Source: Geodermatophilus pulveris | GTDB taxonomy: Bacteria > Actinomycetota > Actinomycetes > Mycobacteriales > Geodermatophilaceae | Reading direction: 5' to 3' | Assembly (NCBI RefSeq): GCF_900188375.1 | Contig: NZ_FZOO01000012.1 | Location: forward strand, 1-64,000 | Length of the DNA stretch: 64,000 nucleotides | In this document: positions 8,343 to 17,892 of the stretch, one piece after another | How the letters are laid out: each line of letters begins with the position of its first letter | How positions within the stretch are numbered: the stretch's first letter is position 1 | The notes under the pieces: model-generated | Database searches by the model: none | Told to the model about the DNA's origin: nothing | What the model saw: the letters and a program-made list of their open reading frames with translations, nothing else | Program-made: the position numbers and the translations under genes

Positions 8343-8971
8343 TGCAGACCCCGACGCGCGACCGCCGCGACTCGCGGTGGGACGAGCACCGCCGTGCCCG
8401 CCGCGAGCAGCTGGTCGACGCCGCCGTCGCGGCGGTCGGCCGGCACGGCGCCGGGGTCGGCATGGAGGAGATCGCCACGGCCGCCGGCACCAGCAAGACC
8501 GTCGTCTACCGGCACTTCGCCGACCGCGGCGAGCTGCACGTCGCCGTCTGCGCCCGGGTGGCCGACTCCCTCACCGCCCGGCTGCGCGCGGCGACGGCGG
8601 GCACCACCGGCCCGCACCGGATGCTGGCCGCGGCGATCGAGACCTACCTGGCCTTCATCGAGGCCGACCCCGAGCTCTACCGCTTCGTCGTCCGGACGCC
8701 CGCGGCCGACGGCGACCCGATCGCCGGCCTGTCCACGCTCGTCGGCGAGCAGGCGGCGGCGCTGGTCGCCGTCGCCCTGGAGCGGGCCGGCCGCGACCCC
8801 GCGGCCGCGCTGCCTTGGGGCCACGGCCTGGTCGGCCTCGTCCGGTCGGCCGCCGACTGGTGGCTGCAGGCCGGCCGCCCCGTCCCCCGGGCGGAGCTCG
8901 CCGCCCAGCTGACCGACCTGACCTGGTCCGGGCTGTCCGCGATCGGGACCCACGAGGAGGACCACGCGTGA
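8342..8971 (+). CDS. TetR/AcrR-family transcriptional regulator
   Basis: Regulator of 209 residues. The N-terminal helix-turn-helix spans roughly residues 20-65 (REQLVDAAVAAVGRHG, MEEIATAAGTSKTVVYRHFA), followed by an all-helical ligand-binding domain of the TetR_C type common in actinobacterial fatty-acid regulators. The GTG at 8342 starts within the last palindrome of the operator array, consistent with autorepression. Its stop overlaps the start of the acyl-CoA oxidase-like gene (GTGA), so the two are translationally coupled, and control of lipid oxidation by an acyl-CoA ligand is a reasonable inference. Confidence 0.88.
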   Translation: MQTPTRDRRDSRWDEHRRARREQLVDAAVAAVGRHGAGVGMEEIATAAGTSKTVVYRHFADRGELHVAVCARVADSLTARLRAATAGTTGPHRMLAAAIETYLAFIEADPELYRFVVRTPAADGDPIAGLSTLVGEQAAALVAVALERAGRDPAAALPWGHGLVGLVRSAADWWLQAGRPVPRAELAAQLTDLTWSGLSAIGTHEEDHA

Positions 8972-10995
8972 CCAGGAGCCTGCCCCCGGCGGTGGACCCG
9001 GCCCGGCTGACCGAGGTGCTCGACGGCCGCTGGGCGCACGTGCGCCGCGACGCCCGCGAGCACCTGCACGACCCCGACCTGCTGCCGGCCCCCGGCGAGG
9101 ACATGGCGGCGGCCCGCGCGCGGGTGACCCGCATGGCGGCGAAGCTCGCCGCCAGTGGCCAGGTGACCCTCGGCTTCCCCAAGGCGTACGGCGGCGCGGA
9201 CGACGCCGGCGGCTCGGTCACCGCGATCGAGATGCTGGCCTCCACCGACCTGTCGGTCATGGTCAAGGCCGGCGTCCAGTGGGGGCTGTTCGGGGGGGCC
9301 GTCCACGCGCTGGGCACCGAGCGGCACCACGCGGCGTACCTGCCCGGCATCGCGTCCTTCGCGCTGCCCGGCTGCTTCGCGATGACCGAGACCGGGCACG
9401 GCTCCGACGTCCAGCAGCTGCGCACCACCTGCACCTACGACCCGGCGACACAGACCTTCGACCTGCACACCCCGCACGAGGCCGCGCGCAAGGACTACAT
9501 CGGCAACGCCGCCCAGGACGGCCGGATGGCGGTCGTGTTCGCCCAGCTGGTCACCCGCGGCGAGCGGCACGGCGTGCACGCCTGGCTGGTGCCCATCCGC
9601 GACGAGCGGGGCGACCCGCTGCCCGGCGTCACCATCGGGGACGACGGCGCCAAGGCCGGCCTGCCCGGCGTCGACAACGGCCGGCTGTCCTTCGACCACG
9701 TCCCCGTGCCGCGGGAGATGCTGCTCGACCGCTACGGCTCGGTCGCCCCTGACGGCAGCTACACCAGCCCGATCCCGAACGCCACCCGCCGCTTCTTCAC
9801 CATGCTCGGCACGCTGGTGCGCGGCCGGGTGAGCGTCGGCGGGGCGGCGTCGGCCGCGACCCGGGTGGCCCTGGACATCGCCGTCCGCTACGGCGAGACC
9901 CGCCGGCAGTTCACCGCGCCCGGCGCCGACCGCGAGGTGCTGCTCAACGACTACCGCGCGCACCGGCGCCGGCTGCTGCCCGCGCTGGCCGCCACCTACG
10001 CGTACGCCTTCGCGCAGGAGGAGCTGGTCGGCGCGATGCACGACGTGCTCGGCGCGGACGTCGTCGACGAGGACGCGCAGCGCGAACTGGAGTCCCGCGC
10101 CGCCGGGCTCAAGGCCGCGCAGACCTGGCACGCCACCCGCACCATCCAGGCGTGCCGGGAGGCCTGCGGGGGCGCGGGCTACCTGCAGGAGAACCGGCTG
10201 CCCCGGCTGCGGGCCGACACCGACGTGTTCACCACCTTCGAGGGCGACAACACCGTCCTGCTGCAGCTGGTCGCCAAGGGCCTGCTCACCGGCTACCGCG
10301 AGGAGTTCGGCTCGCTGGAGGGCTGGGGCCGGGTCGGCTTCGTCGCCGACCTGGTGCGGGAGACCGTGCTGGAGCGGACGGCGGCCCGCGGCCTGATCGC
10401 CCGCCTGGTCGACGCCGTCCCCGGCCGGGACGACGACGTACCGCTGCGCTCCCGCGGCTGGCAGCTGCGGGCCCTCGAGGACCGCGAGCGGCACCTGCTC
10501 GAGGGCGCCGTCCGCCGGCTGCGCCGCAACGCCGCCACCCCCGGGATGGCGCCGTTCGACGTCTTCGACGACGTGCAGGACCACGTGCTGCGGACGGCGC
10601 AGGCGCACGTCGACCGCGTCGTCCTGGAGGCCTTCGTCGCCGGCATAGTGCGCACGGCCGACCCCGGCGCGCGGGCCCTGCTCGAGCGGGTCTGCGACCT
10701 GTTCGCGCTCACCACCATCGAGGCCGACCGCGCCTGGTTCCTGGAGCACGGCCGGCTCACCCCGGCCCGCTCCAAGGCCCTCACCGCGACGGTCAACGCG
10801 CTGCTCGGGGAGCTGCGCCCGCACATGGTGACGCTGGTCGACGCGTTCGCCCTCCCGGAGGACTGGCGGGGCGCGGCGATCGTGCGCGAGGAGCCGGGCC
10901 GCCAGGAGGCCATGCACGCCCACGACGCGGCCACCTCCGACGGCCTGCTGCGCCGGGGGACCGCGACCTCGCTGGAGGTCCCGCCGGCCCAGTAG
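8968..10995 (+). CDS. acyl-CoA dehydrogenase/oxidase family flavoprotein
   Basis: FAD enzyme of 675 residues, the length of acyl-CoA oxidases rather than the roughly 380-residue dehydrogenases. The dehydrogenase core shows LGFPKAYGGADDAGG, the flavin/substrate motif CFAMTETGHGSDVQQL, the middle beta domain (DYIGNAAQDGRMAVVFAQL) and the helical domain with YGETRRQF and ACREACGGAGYLQENRLP, ending TTFEGDNTVLLQL where the catalytic base lies in oxidases. An extra C-terminal helical domain (about residues 460-650) completes the oxidase fold. It would oxidise acyl-CoA at the alpha-beta position in beta-oxidation. It is coupled to the TetR gene by a 4-base overlap. Confidence 0.87.
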   Translation: MTRSLPPAVDPARLTEVLDGRWAHVRRDAREHLHDPDLLPAPGEDMAAARARVTRMAAKLAASGQVTLGFPKAYGGADDAGGSVTAIEMLASTDLSVMVKAGVQWGLFGGAVHALGTERHHAAYLPGIASFALPGCFAMTETGHGSDVQQLRTTCTYDPATQTFDLHTPHEAARKDYIGNAAQDGRMAVVFAQLVTRGERHGVHAWLVPIRDERGDPLPGVTIGDDGAKAGLPGVDNGRLSFDHVPVPREMLLDRYGSVAPDGSYTSPIPNATRRFFTMLGTLVRGRVSVGGAASAATRVALDIAVRYGETRRQFTAPGADREVLLNDYRAHRRRLLPALAATYAYAFAQEELVGAMHDVLGADVVDEDAQRELESRAAGLKAAQTWHATRTIQACREACGGAGYLQENRLPRLRADTDVFTTFEGDNTVLLQLVAKGLLTGYREEFGSLEGWGRVGFVADLVRETVLERTAARGLIARLVDAVPGRDDDVPLRSRGWQLRALEDRERHLLEGAVRRLRRNAATPGMAPFDVFDDVQDHVLRTAQAHVDRVVLEAFVAGIVRTADPGARALLERVCDLFALTTIEADRAWFLEHGRLTPARSKALTATVNALLGELRPHMVTLVDAFALPEDWRGAAIVREEPGRQEAMHAHDAATSDGLLRRGTATSLEVPPAQ

Positions 10996-11043
10996 CAGGC
11001 ACCCGCCCGCCCCGCCGCCCATCGGTCACCGCACGGCAGAACC

Positions 11044-12579
11044 TCAGCGGGCGGGGGGCGCGGGGAAGCCGCCGACCAGCTGCTCGAAGGCGTGCGCCAC
11101 CCGCAGCGGGGTGGTGTCCTCGAACCGGCGGCCGACCAGCATCAGGCCGACCGGCAGGCCCTGGGAGAGCCCGGCCGGGACGCTGGTCGCCGGGTGCCCG
11201 CTGACGTCGAACGGCGCGCAGTTGACGATCATCTCCAGCGCGCGGGCCACCCGGGTCTCGATCGGGTCGTCCGGCGCGGGGATCTCCTTCGCCACCATCG
11301 GCACGGTGGGCATGAGCAGCAGGTCGACGTCGGCCAGCGCGGCGTCGTACTGCCGGCGCACCTCGCGGGCCAGCTCCTGGGCCATCGCGTAGTGCCGGCC
11401 CTGCTCGCGGTCCAGCGACCAGCGCCCGGCCAGCGCCACGGCGGTGACCGTCGGCGACCACCGGTCGACCGTCTCCCGCCGCTGCCGGCCGTAGTGCGCG
11501 ACCAGCTCGGGGTCGTAGCGGCCCTCCCAGTTGTGGCCGTAGCCGTTGCCGTCGACCATCTGCACGGTCGCGCCGTCGGTGGCGATGACGTTCCAGACGT
11601 GCAGAGCGTGCCGGTGCCAGGGCAGGTCCACGTCGACGACCTCGACGCCCAGCTCGCGCAGCCGGTCGGCGGCCGCCCGCACGGTGTCGTCCACGCCCGG
11701 CTCGGACAGCTCCGCCCAGCCGAAGCCCTGCGCGACCACGCCGACGCTCAGGCCGGCGACGTCCCCGTCGAGGGCGGCGGCGTACCGCTGGGGCGCGAGG
11801 TCGGCGGGCTGGCGGGGGTCCTCGCCGTCCCGGCCGGCCAGCACGTCGAGCATCGTGGCGGCGTCGGCCACCGTGCGGGTCATCGGGCCCAGGTGGTCCA
11901 GCGTCAGCTCGATCGGGAAGGCCCCGGTGTAGGGCACCAGCCCGTGGGTGGGCTTGTGGCCGACGATGCCGCAGAAGGCCGCGGGCATGCGGATGGAGCC
12001 GCCCTGGTCGCCGCCGAGCGCGAGGTCGACCTCGCCGGCGGCGACCAGGGCGGCGCTGCCGCTGGAGCTGCCGCCGGTCGTCCGCGCCGGGTCCCAGGGG
12101 TTGCGCACCGGCCCGGTGACGGAGGTGTGGCTGCCACCGGAGAAGCAGAGGTCCTCGCAGACGGACTTGCCGGTGACCGTCGCGCCGGCCTCGAGCAGCC
12201 GGGTGACGACGGTGGCGTCCTGCCGGGGGACGAAGCCCTCCACGGTGTGCGACCCGTTCATCATCGGGACGCCGGCGACCGCGACGTTGTCCTTGACCGC
12301 CACGGTCCGGCCGGCCAGCGGGCCGTCCGCGGCACCGCGGACCTCCGTGGTCACGTACCAGGCGCCCAGCGGGTTGTCGGCGTCGGCGGGCCGGGCGCTC
12401 GGCCGGTCGGTGGGCGCCTGCGGGGCGACGCCGTCGTACAGCTCCTCCACCGCGTCGTACGAGCTGAGGAAGGCGGCCACCAGCGGGGTGTACGCCGCCA
12501 CCTCGTCCGGGCTCGGCTTCATCCCGTAGCCGGCCGCCAGCGCGGCCACCTCGTTCTCGTCCGGCGGGCGTACGGGCAC
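11044..12579 (-). CDS. amidase signature family enzyme
   Basis: Amidase of 511 residues with the Ser-cisSer-Lys triad: Lys in TVAVKDNVAVAG, cis-Ser and Ser in the signature RTTGGSSSGSAALVAAG followed by LGGDQGGSIRMPA. The N-terminus (AAGYGMKPSPDEVAAYTPL, SSYDAVEELYD) and the ATDGATVQMVDGNGYGHNWEG stretch closely follow the enantioselective amidases of Rhodococcus that act after nitrile hydratase. Hydrolysis of small amides to acid plus ammonia is therefore likely. No nitrile hydratase gene is in the window. The GTG at 12579 is supported by AGGAGG five bases upstream. It is convergent with the acyl-CoA oxidase gene. Confidence 0.88.
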   Translation of the reverse strand: MPVRPPDENEVAALAAGYGMKPSPDEVAAYTPLVAAFLSSYDAVEELYDGVAPQAPTDRPSARPADADNPLGAWYVTTEVRGAADGPLAGRTVAVKDNVAVAGVPMMNGSHTVEGFVPRQDATVVTRLLEAGATVTGKSVCEDLCFSGGSHTSVTGPVRNPWDPARTTGGSSSGSAALVAAGEVDLALGGDQGGSIRMPAAFCGIVGHKPTHGLVPYTGAFPIELTLDHLGPMTRTVADAATMLDVLAGRDGEDPRQPADLAPQRYAAALDGDVAGLSVGVVAQGFGWAELSEPGVDDTVRAAADRLRELGVEVVDVDLPWHRHALHVWNVIATDGATVQMVDGNGYGHNWEGRYDPELVAHYGRQRRETVDRWSPTVTAVALAGRWSLDREQGRHYAMAQELAREVRRQYDAALADVDLLLMPTVPMVAKEIPAPDDPIETRVARALEMIVNCAPFDVSGHPATSVPAGLSQGLPVGLMLVGRRFEDTTPLRVAHAFEQLVGGFPAPPAR

Positions 12580-12706
12580 GGCGGCCTCCTGGGGACGGCG
12601 GGTCGGTGCGGCCAGCCAACCGCGTCCCGGCCGTCCTGTCACCCGGCCGCGGGACGGACCCCGCCGCCCGACACGGCGGGCAGGCCGGCGGGGAGGATGA
12701 CCGGCC

Positions 12707-13441
12707 GTGGAGATCCTCGCCGCGGCCGCCGGGACGCTCCCGGTCCCGGCCGCCGTCGACCTCGCCGCGGTCGTCGTCGGCGCCCTGACCGGCGGGCTGC
12801 TGGCCGCCCGCGAGGGCTTCGCCGTCTCCGGCGTGCTGCTGCTGGCCGTCAGCGGCGGGCTGGGCGGCGGGCTGATCCGCGACGTGCTGCTCGGCGACCT
12901 GCCGCCGGTGGCCCTGACCAGCACCGCCTACCTGCCCACGGTGGCCGTCACGGCCGCGGTGACCTTCTACTTCTCCGGCTGGCTGTCCCGGCTGACCCGG
13001 CTGCTCGTGGTGCTCGACGCCGCCACCCTCGGCCTGTTCACCGTCATCGGCGCGCAGAAGGCGCAGCTGCTCGGGCTGCCGAGCGCCTCGGTGGTCTTCA
13101 TCGGCACGCTCACCGCGGTCGGCGGGGCGGTGATCCGCGACGTGCTGCTCGCGCAGCGCGCCGACATCGTGCAGCCGGGGCCGTACAACGCCGTCGCGGC
13201 GCTGCTCGGGGCCATCGCGCTGACCGTGCTCGCCGGGCCGGCCGGCCTGGACCCCGTCCCGGTGGCGCTGCTGGTGATCGCGCTGGTGGCCGCGCTGCGG
13301 GTGCTGTCGGTGTGGCGCGGCTGGGCGGCGCCGGTCGCCGTCGACCTGCCCGGCCGGGCCCGCCGCCGGCTGCTGCGGGTGCGCGCGGCGCGCCGTCCGG
13401 GGACCACCGGGCGCCCGGCCCGCTGGCGTCGCCGGGCGTAG
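12707..13441 (+). CDS. TRIC-type cation channel (UPF0126 family)
   Basis: Integral membrane protein of 244 residues with two pseudo-repeats, each carrying a glycine-rich GGLIRDVLLG-type motif: VSGGLGGGLIRDVLLGDLPP and TAVGGAVIRDVLLAQRADIV. Seven hydrophobic stretches are visible. This is the hallmark of the prokaryotic trimeric intracellular cation channel family (YicG/UPF0126), thought to conduct K+ and Na+. The C-terminal tail of about 45 residues is strongly basic. The GTG at 12707 is preceded by GGGGAGGATG. It ends ten bases from the convergent phosphatase gene. Confidence 0.88.
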   Translation: MEILAAAAGTLPVPAAVDLAAVVVGALTGGLLAAREGFAVSGVLLLAVSGGLGGGLIRDVLLGDLPPVALTSTAYLPTVAVTAAVTFYFSGWLSRLTRLLVVLDAATLGLFTVIGAQKAQLLGLPSASVVFIGTLTAVGGAVIRDVLLAQRADIVQPGPYNAVAALLGAIALTVLAGPAGLDPVPVALLVIALVAALRVLSVWRGWAAPVAVDLPGRARRRLLRVRAARRPGTTGRPARWRRRA

Positions 13442-13451
13442 CGCCCGGCCC

Positions 13452-16166
13452 TCAGCCGCGCAGCCGGACGGCGAGCAGCGCGACGTCGTCCGCGGCGTCG
13501 GGCAGGAACAGCCGGGAGAGCACCCGGTCGCACAGGGCGGCCAGCGGGAGCCCGGCGGCGCCGCCCAGGACGGCCACCAGCGCGGCGGTGCCCTCGTCCA
13601 GGTCGCGGCCGCGGCGCTCGACCAGCCCGTCGGTGTAGAGCAGCACCGTGCTGCCCGCGGGGAGGACGGCGACCCGGTCCTGGCGGGCCACCGAGGGGTC
13701 CACCCCGAGCAGCAGGTCGGCGGGCTCGCCGTCGAGCACCTCCGCCCGCCCGTCGGGCCGCAGCAGCACCGGCGGCGGGTGGCCGGCGCTCGACCAGCGC
13801 AGCACGGTGCCGCCGGCCTCCGCCCGCTCCAGCCGGGCGACCAGCGCGGTCGCCATCGTGTCCAGGCCCAGCCCGCCGATCGCGGAGTCGACGCGGGTGA
13901 GCACCTGCGCCGGCGCGTCGCCGCTGGAGTAGCTGATCCCGCGCAGCAGGCCCCGCACCTGGCCCATCGCGGCGGCGGCCTGGCTGTCGTGCCCGACGAC
14001 GTCGCCGATGACCAGCACGGTGGCACCGCCCGGCTCGAGGAACGCGTCGTACCAGTCCCCGCCGATCTCCGCGCCGGCCGCGGCGGGCACGTAGCGGACC
14101 ACGATCTCGCCGTGGTCGGTCGCGGGCGGGGCGGTGAGCATGCTGTGCTGCAGCGCGTCGGCCAGCTCCCGCTGCGCGGCGTAGAGGCGGGCCTGGTCCA
14201 GCGCGGCTCCTGCCCGCCGGCCGACCTCGACCGCGGTGTCGACCTCCTCGGCGCGCAGCGGCGGTCGCTCCCGACCGCGGAGCAGGCACAGGACGCCGAG
14301 GGTCCGCCCCCGAGCGGTCAACGGGACGGCCGCGACCGACGCCGGCCCCAGCGCGAGCAACGCCTGCCGCGCTGCCGGGTCGGGCAGGGACCGCGCGATC
14401 CGCTCCGGCCGCAGGTCCGGGATGACCAGGGGTCTGCCGGTGCGGGCCACGATGCTCGGCGCACCCTCCTCGGAGACCGTGGACACCATCAGCCGCACGT
14501 AGGTCTGCGCCTCGTGCAGCCGGGACGGGTCGCGGTGGGCCACCGCGACCTCGTGCATGCGGCCGTGCTCGTCCGTGGCGACGATCCAGCACCAGTCGCC
14601 CAGCGGCGGGACGACCAGCCGGGCCAGTCGCTCCAGCTGCTGGGCGATGTCGTGCGTGCCGGTCATCGTGCGGCCCGCCTCGGCGAGCAGCTGCAACCGT
14701 GCGTTGGCCTCGGCCATGGCGGTGACCGCGGCGGCCCGCTCGGCGTCGGCCTGCAGCCGGGAGACGCTGAGCGCGATCTGCGCGGCCAGGCCCTCGAGCA
14801 GCTCGACGTCGCTGTCGGCGAACGCGTAGTCGGTGGTCCAGGTCGCGGTGGAGCTGCCGACCAGCCGGCCCTCGACCCGCAGCGGCAGCGCGGCCACGGC
14901 GCGCACGCCGTACCGCTGCTGGATCCCGGCCATCGCCGGGAACCGGGCGGCGGCCTCCTCCGCGGTGCCGAGCAGCACGGGCTGCCCGTGGCGGGCCGCG
15001 TACTGGGTGGGCAGCGCGTCGTCCAGCGGCAGCGGCACCCCCTCCGCCGGGAGCTCGACGTCGGTGCCCTCGCGGAGGGCGTCGGACAGCCGCCGGCCCA
15101 GGTGCAGCCGCAGCCCGTCGCCGTCGAGGACGGCGATCCCGCCGGACTCCGCGCCGAGCACCTGCGCGCCGCGCAGCGTGATGTCGGCCAGCTGGTCGAT
15201 CCGGGACGCGCCGGCCATCTCGGCGGCCACCTCCGCCATGGCCGCCGCGCGCTGCACCGCCGACAGGCGGCGCTGGGTGTCCTCGCGGGCGCCGGACACG
15301 TCGACGACCGTGCCGAGGATGCGCTGCGGCTCGCCGTCCGGACCGGTCAGCACCCGTCCCCGGCTCACCGTCCAGCGCACCGTCCCGTCGGTGTGGAGCA
15401 CCCGCAGCTCGACGGTGTACTGGTCGCGCGCGTCGATGGCCGCCTGCATCTCCCGCCGGGCGCGCTCCCGGTCGTCGGGGTGCACGTGGTCGGCGAACAG
15501 CCGGTCCAAGCCGAGCCGGACGGTGGAGTCGTAGCCGAAGAGGGCCGCGCAGCGGGCGTCCCAGTCGATGGTCCGCTGCTGCAGGTCGACCTCCCAGACG
15601 CCGACCGAGCCGGCCTCCAGCGCCAGGTCCAGCCGCACCAACGAGGTGCCGACGGCCGAGCGGGCGGCCGACAGCTCGAGCTCGGCGACCACCGAGGCGG
15701 CCAGGTGCTCCAGGGAGGCCACCGCATCGGCCGGCCAGGTGCGCGGGACCGGGTCGAAGACCGCGAGCACCCCGACCACGTGCCCGGACTGGGCGCGCAG
15801 CGGGACGCCGACGTGGGCCACCAGCGCCCCGGCGACGGCCGACGGCAGGTGGGCGGTGCGCGGGTCGTGCGCCGCGTGCGCGACGACGACCGGCGCCCCG
15901 GCGGCCACGGTGACCGCGCACGGGGACCCCTCGACCGGCAGCGGGCCGTCCGCGACGGACGCGGGCAGGCCGCAGGACCCGATCGGCACCTCGACGTCGG
16001 TGACCAGGCAGACCAGCGCCGCGGGGGCCGACGTCAGCCGGGCGGCCAGCCCGGCGAGCCGGTCGTGGGCGCCGGGCGAGGCCTCCGCGAGCAGTCTCCG
16101 GGCGGCCGCGACGCGGCCCTCGTCGGCGAGGACACCGCGCCCCGTGGGCGCAGGGGTCCTCGCCAT
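13452..16166 (-). CDS. GAF/PAS sensor PP2C (SpoIIE-type) phosphatase
   Basis: Multidomain signalling protein of 904 residues. Order: GAF about 45-180 (LVCLVTDVEVPIGS), PAS with PAC about 200-315 (GVWEVDLQQRTIDWDAR, LHTDGTVRWTVSRGRVL), GAF about 330-480, GAF about 510-670, then a SpoIIE/RsbU phosphatase domain about 690-904 with the metal ligands in GAEIGGDWYDAF, VIGDVVGHDSQAAA and LLYTDGLVERRGRD. No membrane segment, so cytoplasmic. Such proteins dephosphorylate anti-sigma-factor antagonists and so activate alternative sigma factors; no partner gene is adjacent. ATG 16166 is preceded by GGGAG. The 300 bases upstream (16167-16467) hold no supportable gene. Confidence 0.9.
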   Translation of the reverse strand: MARTPAPTGRGVLADEGRVAAARRLLAEASPGAHDRLAGLAARLTSAPAALVCLVTDVEVPIGSCGLPASVADGPLPVEGSPCAVTVAAGAPVVVAHAAHDPRTAHLPSAVAGALVAHVGVPLRAQSGHVVGVLAVFDPVPRTWPADAVASLEHLAASVVAELELSAARSAVGTSLVRLDLALEAGSVGVWEVDLQQRTIDWDARCAALFGYDSTVRLGLDRLFADHVHPDDRERARREMQAAIDARDQYTVELRVLHTDGTVRWTVSRGRVLTGPDGEPQRILGTVVDVSGAREDTQRRLSAVQRAAAMAEVAAEMAGASRIDQLADITLRGAQVLGAESGGIAVLDGDGLRLHLGRRLSDALREGTDVELPAEGVPLPLDDALPTQYAARHGQPVLLGTAEEAAARFPAMAGIQQRYGVRAVAALPLRVEGRLVGSSTATWTTDYAFADSDVELLEGLAAQIALSVSRLQADAERAAAVTAMAEANARLQLLAEAGRTMTGTHDIAQQLERLARLVVPPLGDWCWIVATDEHGRMHEVAVAHRDPSRLHEAQTYVRLMVSTVSEEGAPSIVARTGRPLVIPDLRPERIARSLPDPAARQALLALGPASVAAVPLTARGRTLGVLCLLRGRERPPLRAEEVDTAVEVGRRAGAALDQARLYAAQRELADALQHSMLTAPPATDHGEIVVRYVPAAAGAEIGGDWYDAFLEPGGATVLVIGDVVGHDSQAAAAMGQVRGLLRGISYSSGDAPAQVLTRVDSAIGGLGLDTMATALVARLERAEAGGTVLRWSSAGHPPPVLLRPDGRAEVLDGEPADLLLGVDPSVARQDRVAVLPAGSTVLLYTDGLVERRGRDLDEGTAALVAVLGGAAGLPLAALCDRVLSRLFLPDAADDVALLAVRLRG

Positions 16167-16467
16167 GCCCGCTCCCTCGTCCCGCCGTGGCGCTCCCGTC
16201 CCGGGCCGCGCCGACACCACATCCTGACACGCCGGTACGCTGCGCGACCGGTCCGTCGCTCTGCCGTGTCACCCCGGGTCGTCCACCCGACCGGGGGAGC
16301 GGGGACCGGCGCAGGTCGAGGCCGTCGACCTCGCCGCGGAGGCCGCCCGCCGCTGACCCCTGGTCCCCGGCTGGAGCCCGCCGGCCGGGCCGGGCACCGA
16401 GTCCGACGAGCGCGTCCGCCCGCACACCAGGAGCGCCTGAGCCGCCTCCGGGCAGGCGGGTCCTCCG

Positions 16468-17391
16468 TCAGGCGGACGCGGCGTCGAGCGCCTGCGTCTG
16501 CTCGTCGGTGAGCACCAGGTCCTGCATCGGCAGCAGGTCGGCCAGCTGCTCCACCGAGCGGGCGCTGGCGATCGGCGAGACGACGGTCGGCCGGTCGGCC
16601 AGCCAGCGCAGCGCCACCGCCGCGACGGTCACCCCGTGGGCGTCGGCGACCCCGCCCAGCGCGGCCAGCACCCGGTCGCCGCGCTCCCCCACGTAGGCCG
16701 ACGCGCCCTGGGCCCGCGGCGAGTCGACCTGCTCCCCGGGCCGGTACTTGCCGGTCAGGAAGCCCTTGGCCAGCGAGAAGTACGGCAGCACGCCCAGGTC
16801 GTGGGCGGCCACGACGTCGCGCAGCCCGTCCTCGTAGACCGCCCGCTCCACGAGGTTGTAGTGCGGCTGCAGCGCCACGTAGCGGGTCAGCCCCAGCCGC
16901 TCCGCGGTCCCCAGCGCCTCGGTGAGCCGCTCCGGGGAGTAGTTCGACGCCGCGACGTGGCGCACCTTGCCGGCCTGCACCAGCTCGTCGAAGGCGCGCA
17001 GCGTCTCCTCCAGCGGCGTGGACGTGTCGTCGTAGTGCGCGTAGTAGAGGTCGATCCGGTCGGTCTGCAGGTTGCGCAGCGAGCGCTCCGCCGCGTCCCG
17101 GATCTCCGGTGCGGACAGCGGGTGCTCCTTGCGTCCCGGCGAGGCCTTGGTGGCCACCACCACCCGGTCGCGCACCCCGCGCTCGGCCATCCAGGCGCCG
17201 AGCATCTGCTCGGAGCGGCCCTGGCCGTACATCTCCGCGGTGTCGACGAACGGGGCCCGGGTGCTCGGGGTGGCGTCGAGGTAGCGGTCCAGCACGGCGG
17301 CGGACGTCGGCTCGTCCGCCGTCCAGCCGAACACGTTGGCGCCCAGGCAGAGGTCGCTGACGGTCAGGTCGGTCCCGGGGATCTGCGGCAT
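16468..17391 (-). CDS. aldo/keto reductase
   Basis: NADPH-dependent oxidoreductase of 307 residues. The catalytic tetrad is visible: Asp and Tyr in FVDTAEMYGQGRSE, Lys in VVVATKASPGRK, His in IDLYYAHYDDTSTP. The cofactor-binding C-terminus (RPTVVSPIASARSVEQL) is intact. It belongs to the AKR11/YajO-like branch of bacterial reductases with broad aldehyde or ketone substrates; the physiological substrate is unknown. It is divergent from the HU gene across a 213-base region that must hold both promoters. Confidence 0.88.
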   Translation of the reverse strand: MPQIPGTDLTVSDLCLGANVFGWTADEPTSAAVLDRYLDATPSTRAPFVDTAEMYGQGRSEQMLGAWMAERGVRDRVVVATKASPGRKEHPLSAPEIRDAAERSLRNLQTDRIDLYYAHYDDTSTPLEETLRAFDELVQAGKVRHVAASNYSPERLTEALGTAERLGLTRYVALQPHYNLVERAVYEDGLRDVVAAHDLGVLPYFSLAKGFLTGKYRPGEQVDSPRAQGASAYVGERGDRVLAALGGVADAHGVTVAAVALRWLADRPTVVSPIASARSVEQLADLLPMQDLVLTDEQTQALDAASA

Positions 17392-17604
17392 GACCCCACC
17401 GTAGGAGGAGGACCCCCCGCCCCCTCGCGAGCCCGGGCCGGGCCCCTGCGGGAGGGCCGGGCGCCGGGGCCGGTGGGGCGCGAGCGACGCCGCCGACCCC
17501 CCGCGGTGGCGGGCTGTCGGCGGGGCATGGCACCGTGCCCCCGATCCGGCCGCGCTCCGCGCGGGGCCGGACGACGCCGCAGTTCCCGACACGGAAGGAC
17601 ACCT

Positions 17605-17889
17605 GTGAACAAGGCCGAACTCGTCTCCGCCATCGCCAAGCGGGCCGACGTACCCGCATCGACCGTCGACTCGGTGCTCACCGGGCTCCAGGACGAGCTC
17701 GTCGAGGCCATCACCCGCGGCGAGAAGGTCGCCGTCTCCGGCCTGCTGACCGTCGAGCGCACCCAGCGCTCCGCGCGCACCGGCCGCAACCCGCAGACCG
17801 GCGAGTCGATCGACATCCCCGCCGCCAACACCGTCAAGGTGACCGCGGGCTCGAACCTGAAGAAGGCCGCGAGCAACGTCCCGGTGTGA
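17605..17889 (+). CDS. hup: HU-family nucleoid protein
   Basis: Histone-like DNA-binding protein of 94 residues. The N-terminal helices (MNKAELVSAIAKRADVPAS), the RxxRxGRNPQTGE DNA-arm segment (RSARTGRNPQTGESIDIPA) and the C-terminal TVKVTAGSNLKKA match HU/IHF. It lacks the long Lys/Ala-rich tail of mycobacterial HupB, so this is the short HU type. The GTG at 17605 has GGAAGG eight bases upstream. A strong hairpin element follows directly after the stop. Confidence 0.95.
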   Translation: MNKAELVSAIAKRADVPASTVDSVLTGLQDELVEAITRGEKVAVSGLLTVERTQRSARTGRNPQTGESIDIPAANTVKVTAGSNLKKAASNVPV

Positions 17890-17892
17890 GCA

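Noticed and set aside
6400-8967. Very long open frame upstream of the acyl-CoA oxidase gene on the plus strand
   Set aside because: It is the antisense shadow of the GH2 gene; high GC removes stops. Ribosome start and homology begin at 8968.
8677-11022. 781-codon minus-strand frame
   Set aside because: Antisense shadow of the TetR and oxidase genes with no recognisable motif.
16167-16467. Small genes between the phosphatase and aldo/keto reductase
   Set aside because: Only frames without starts or motifs; treated as promoter region.
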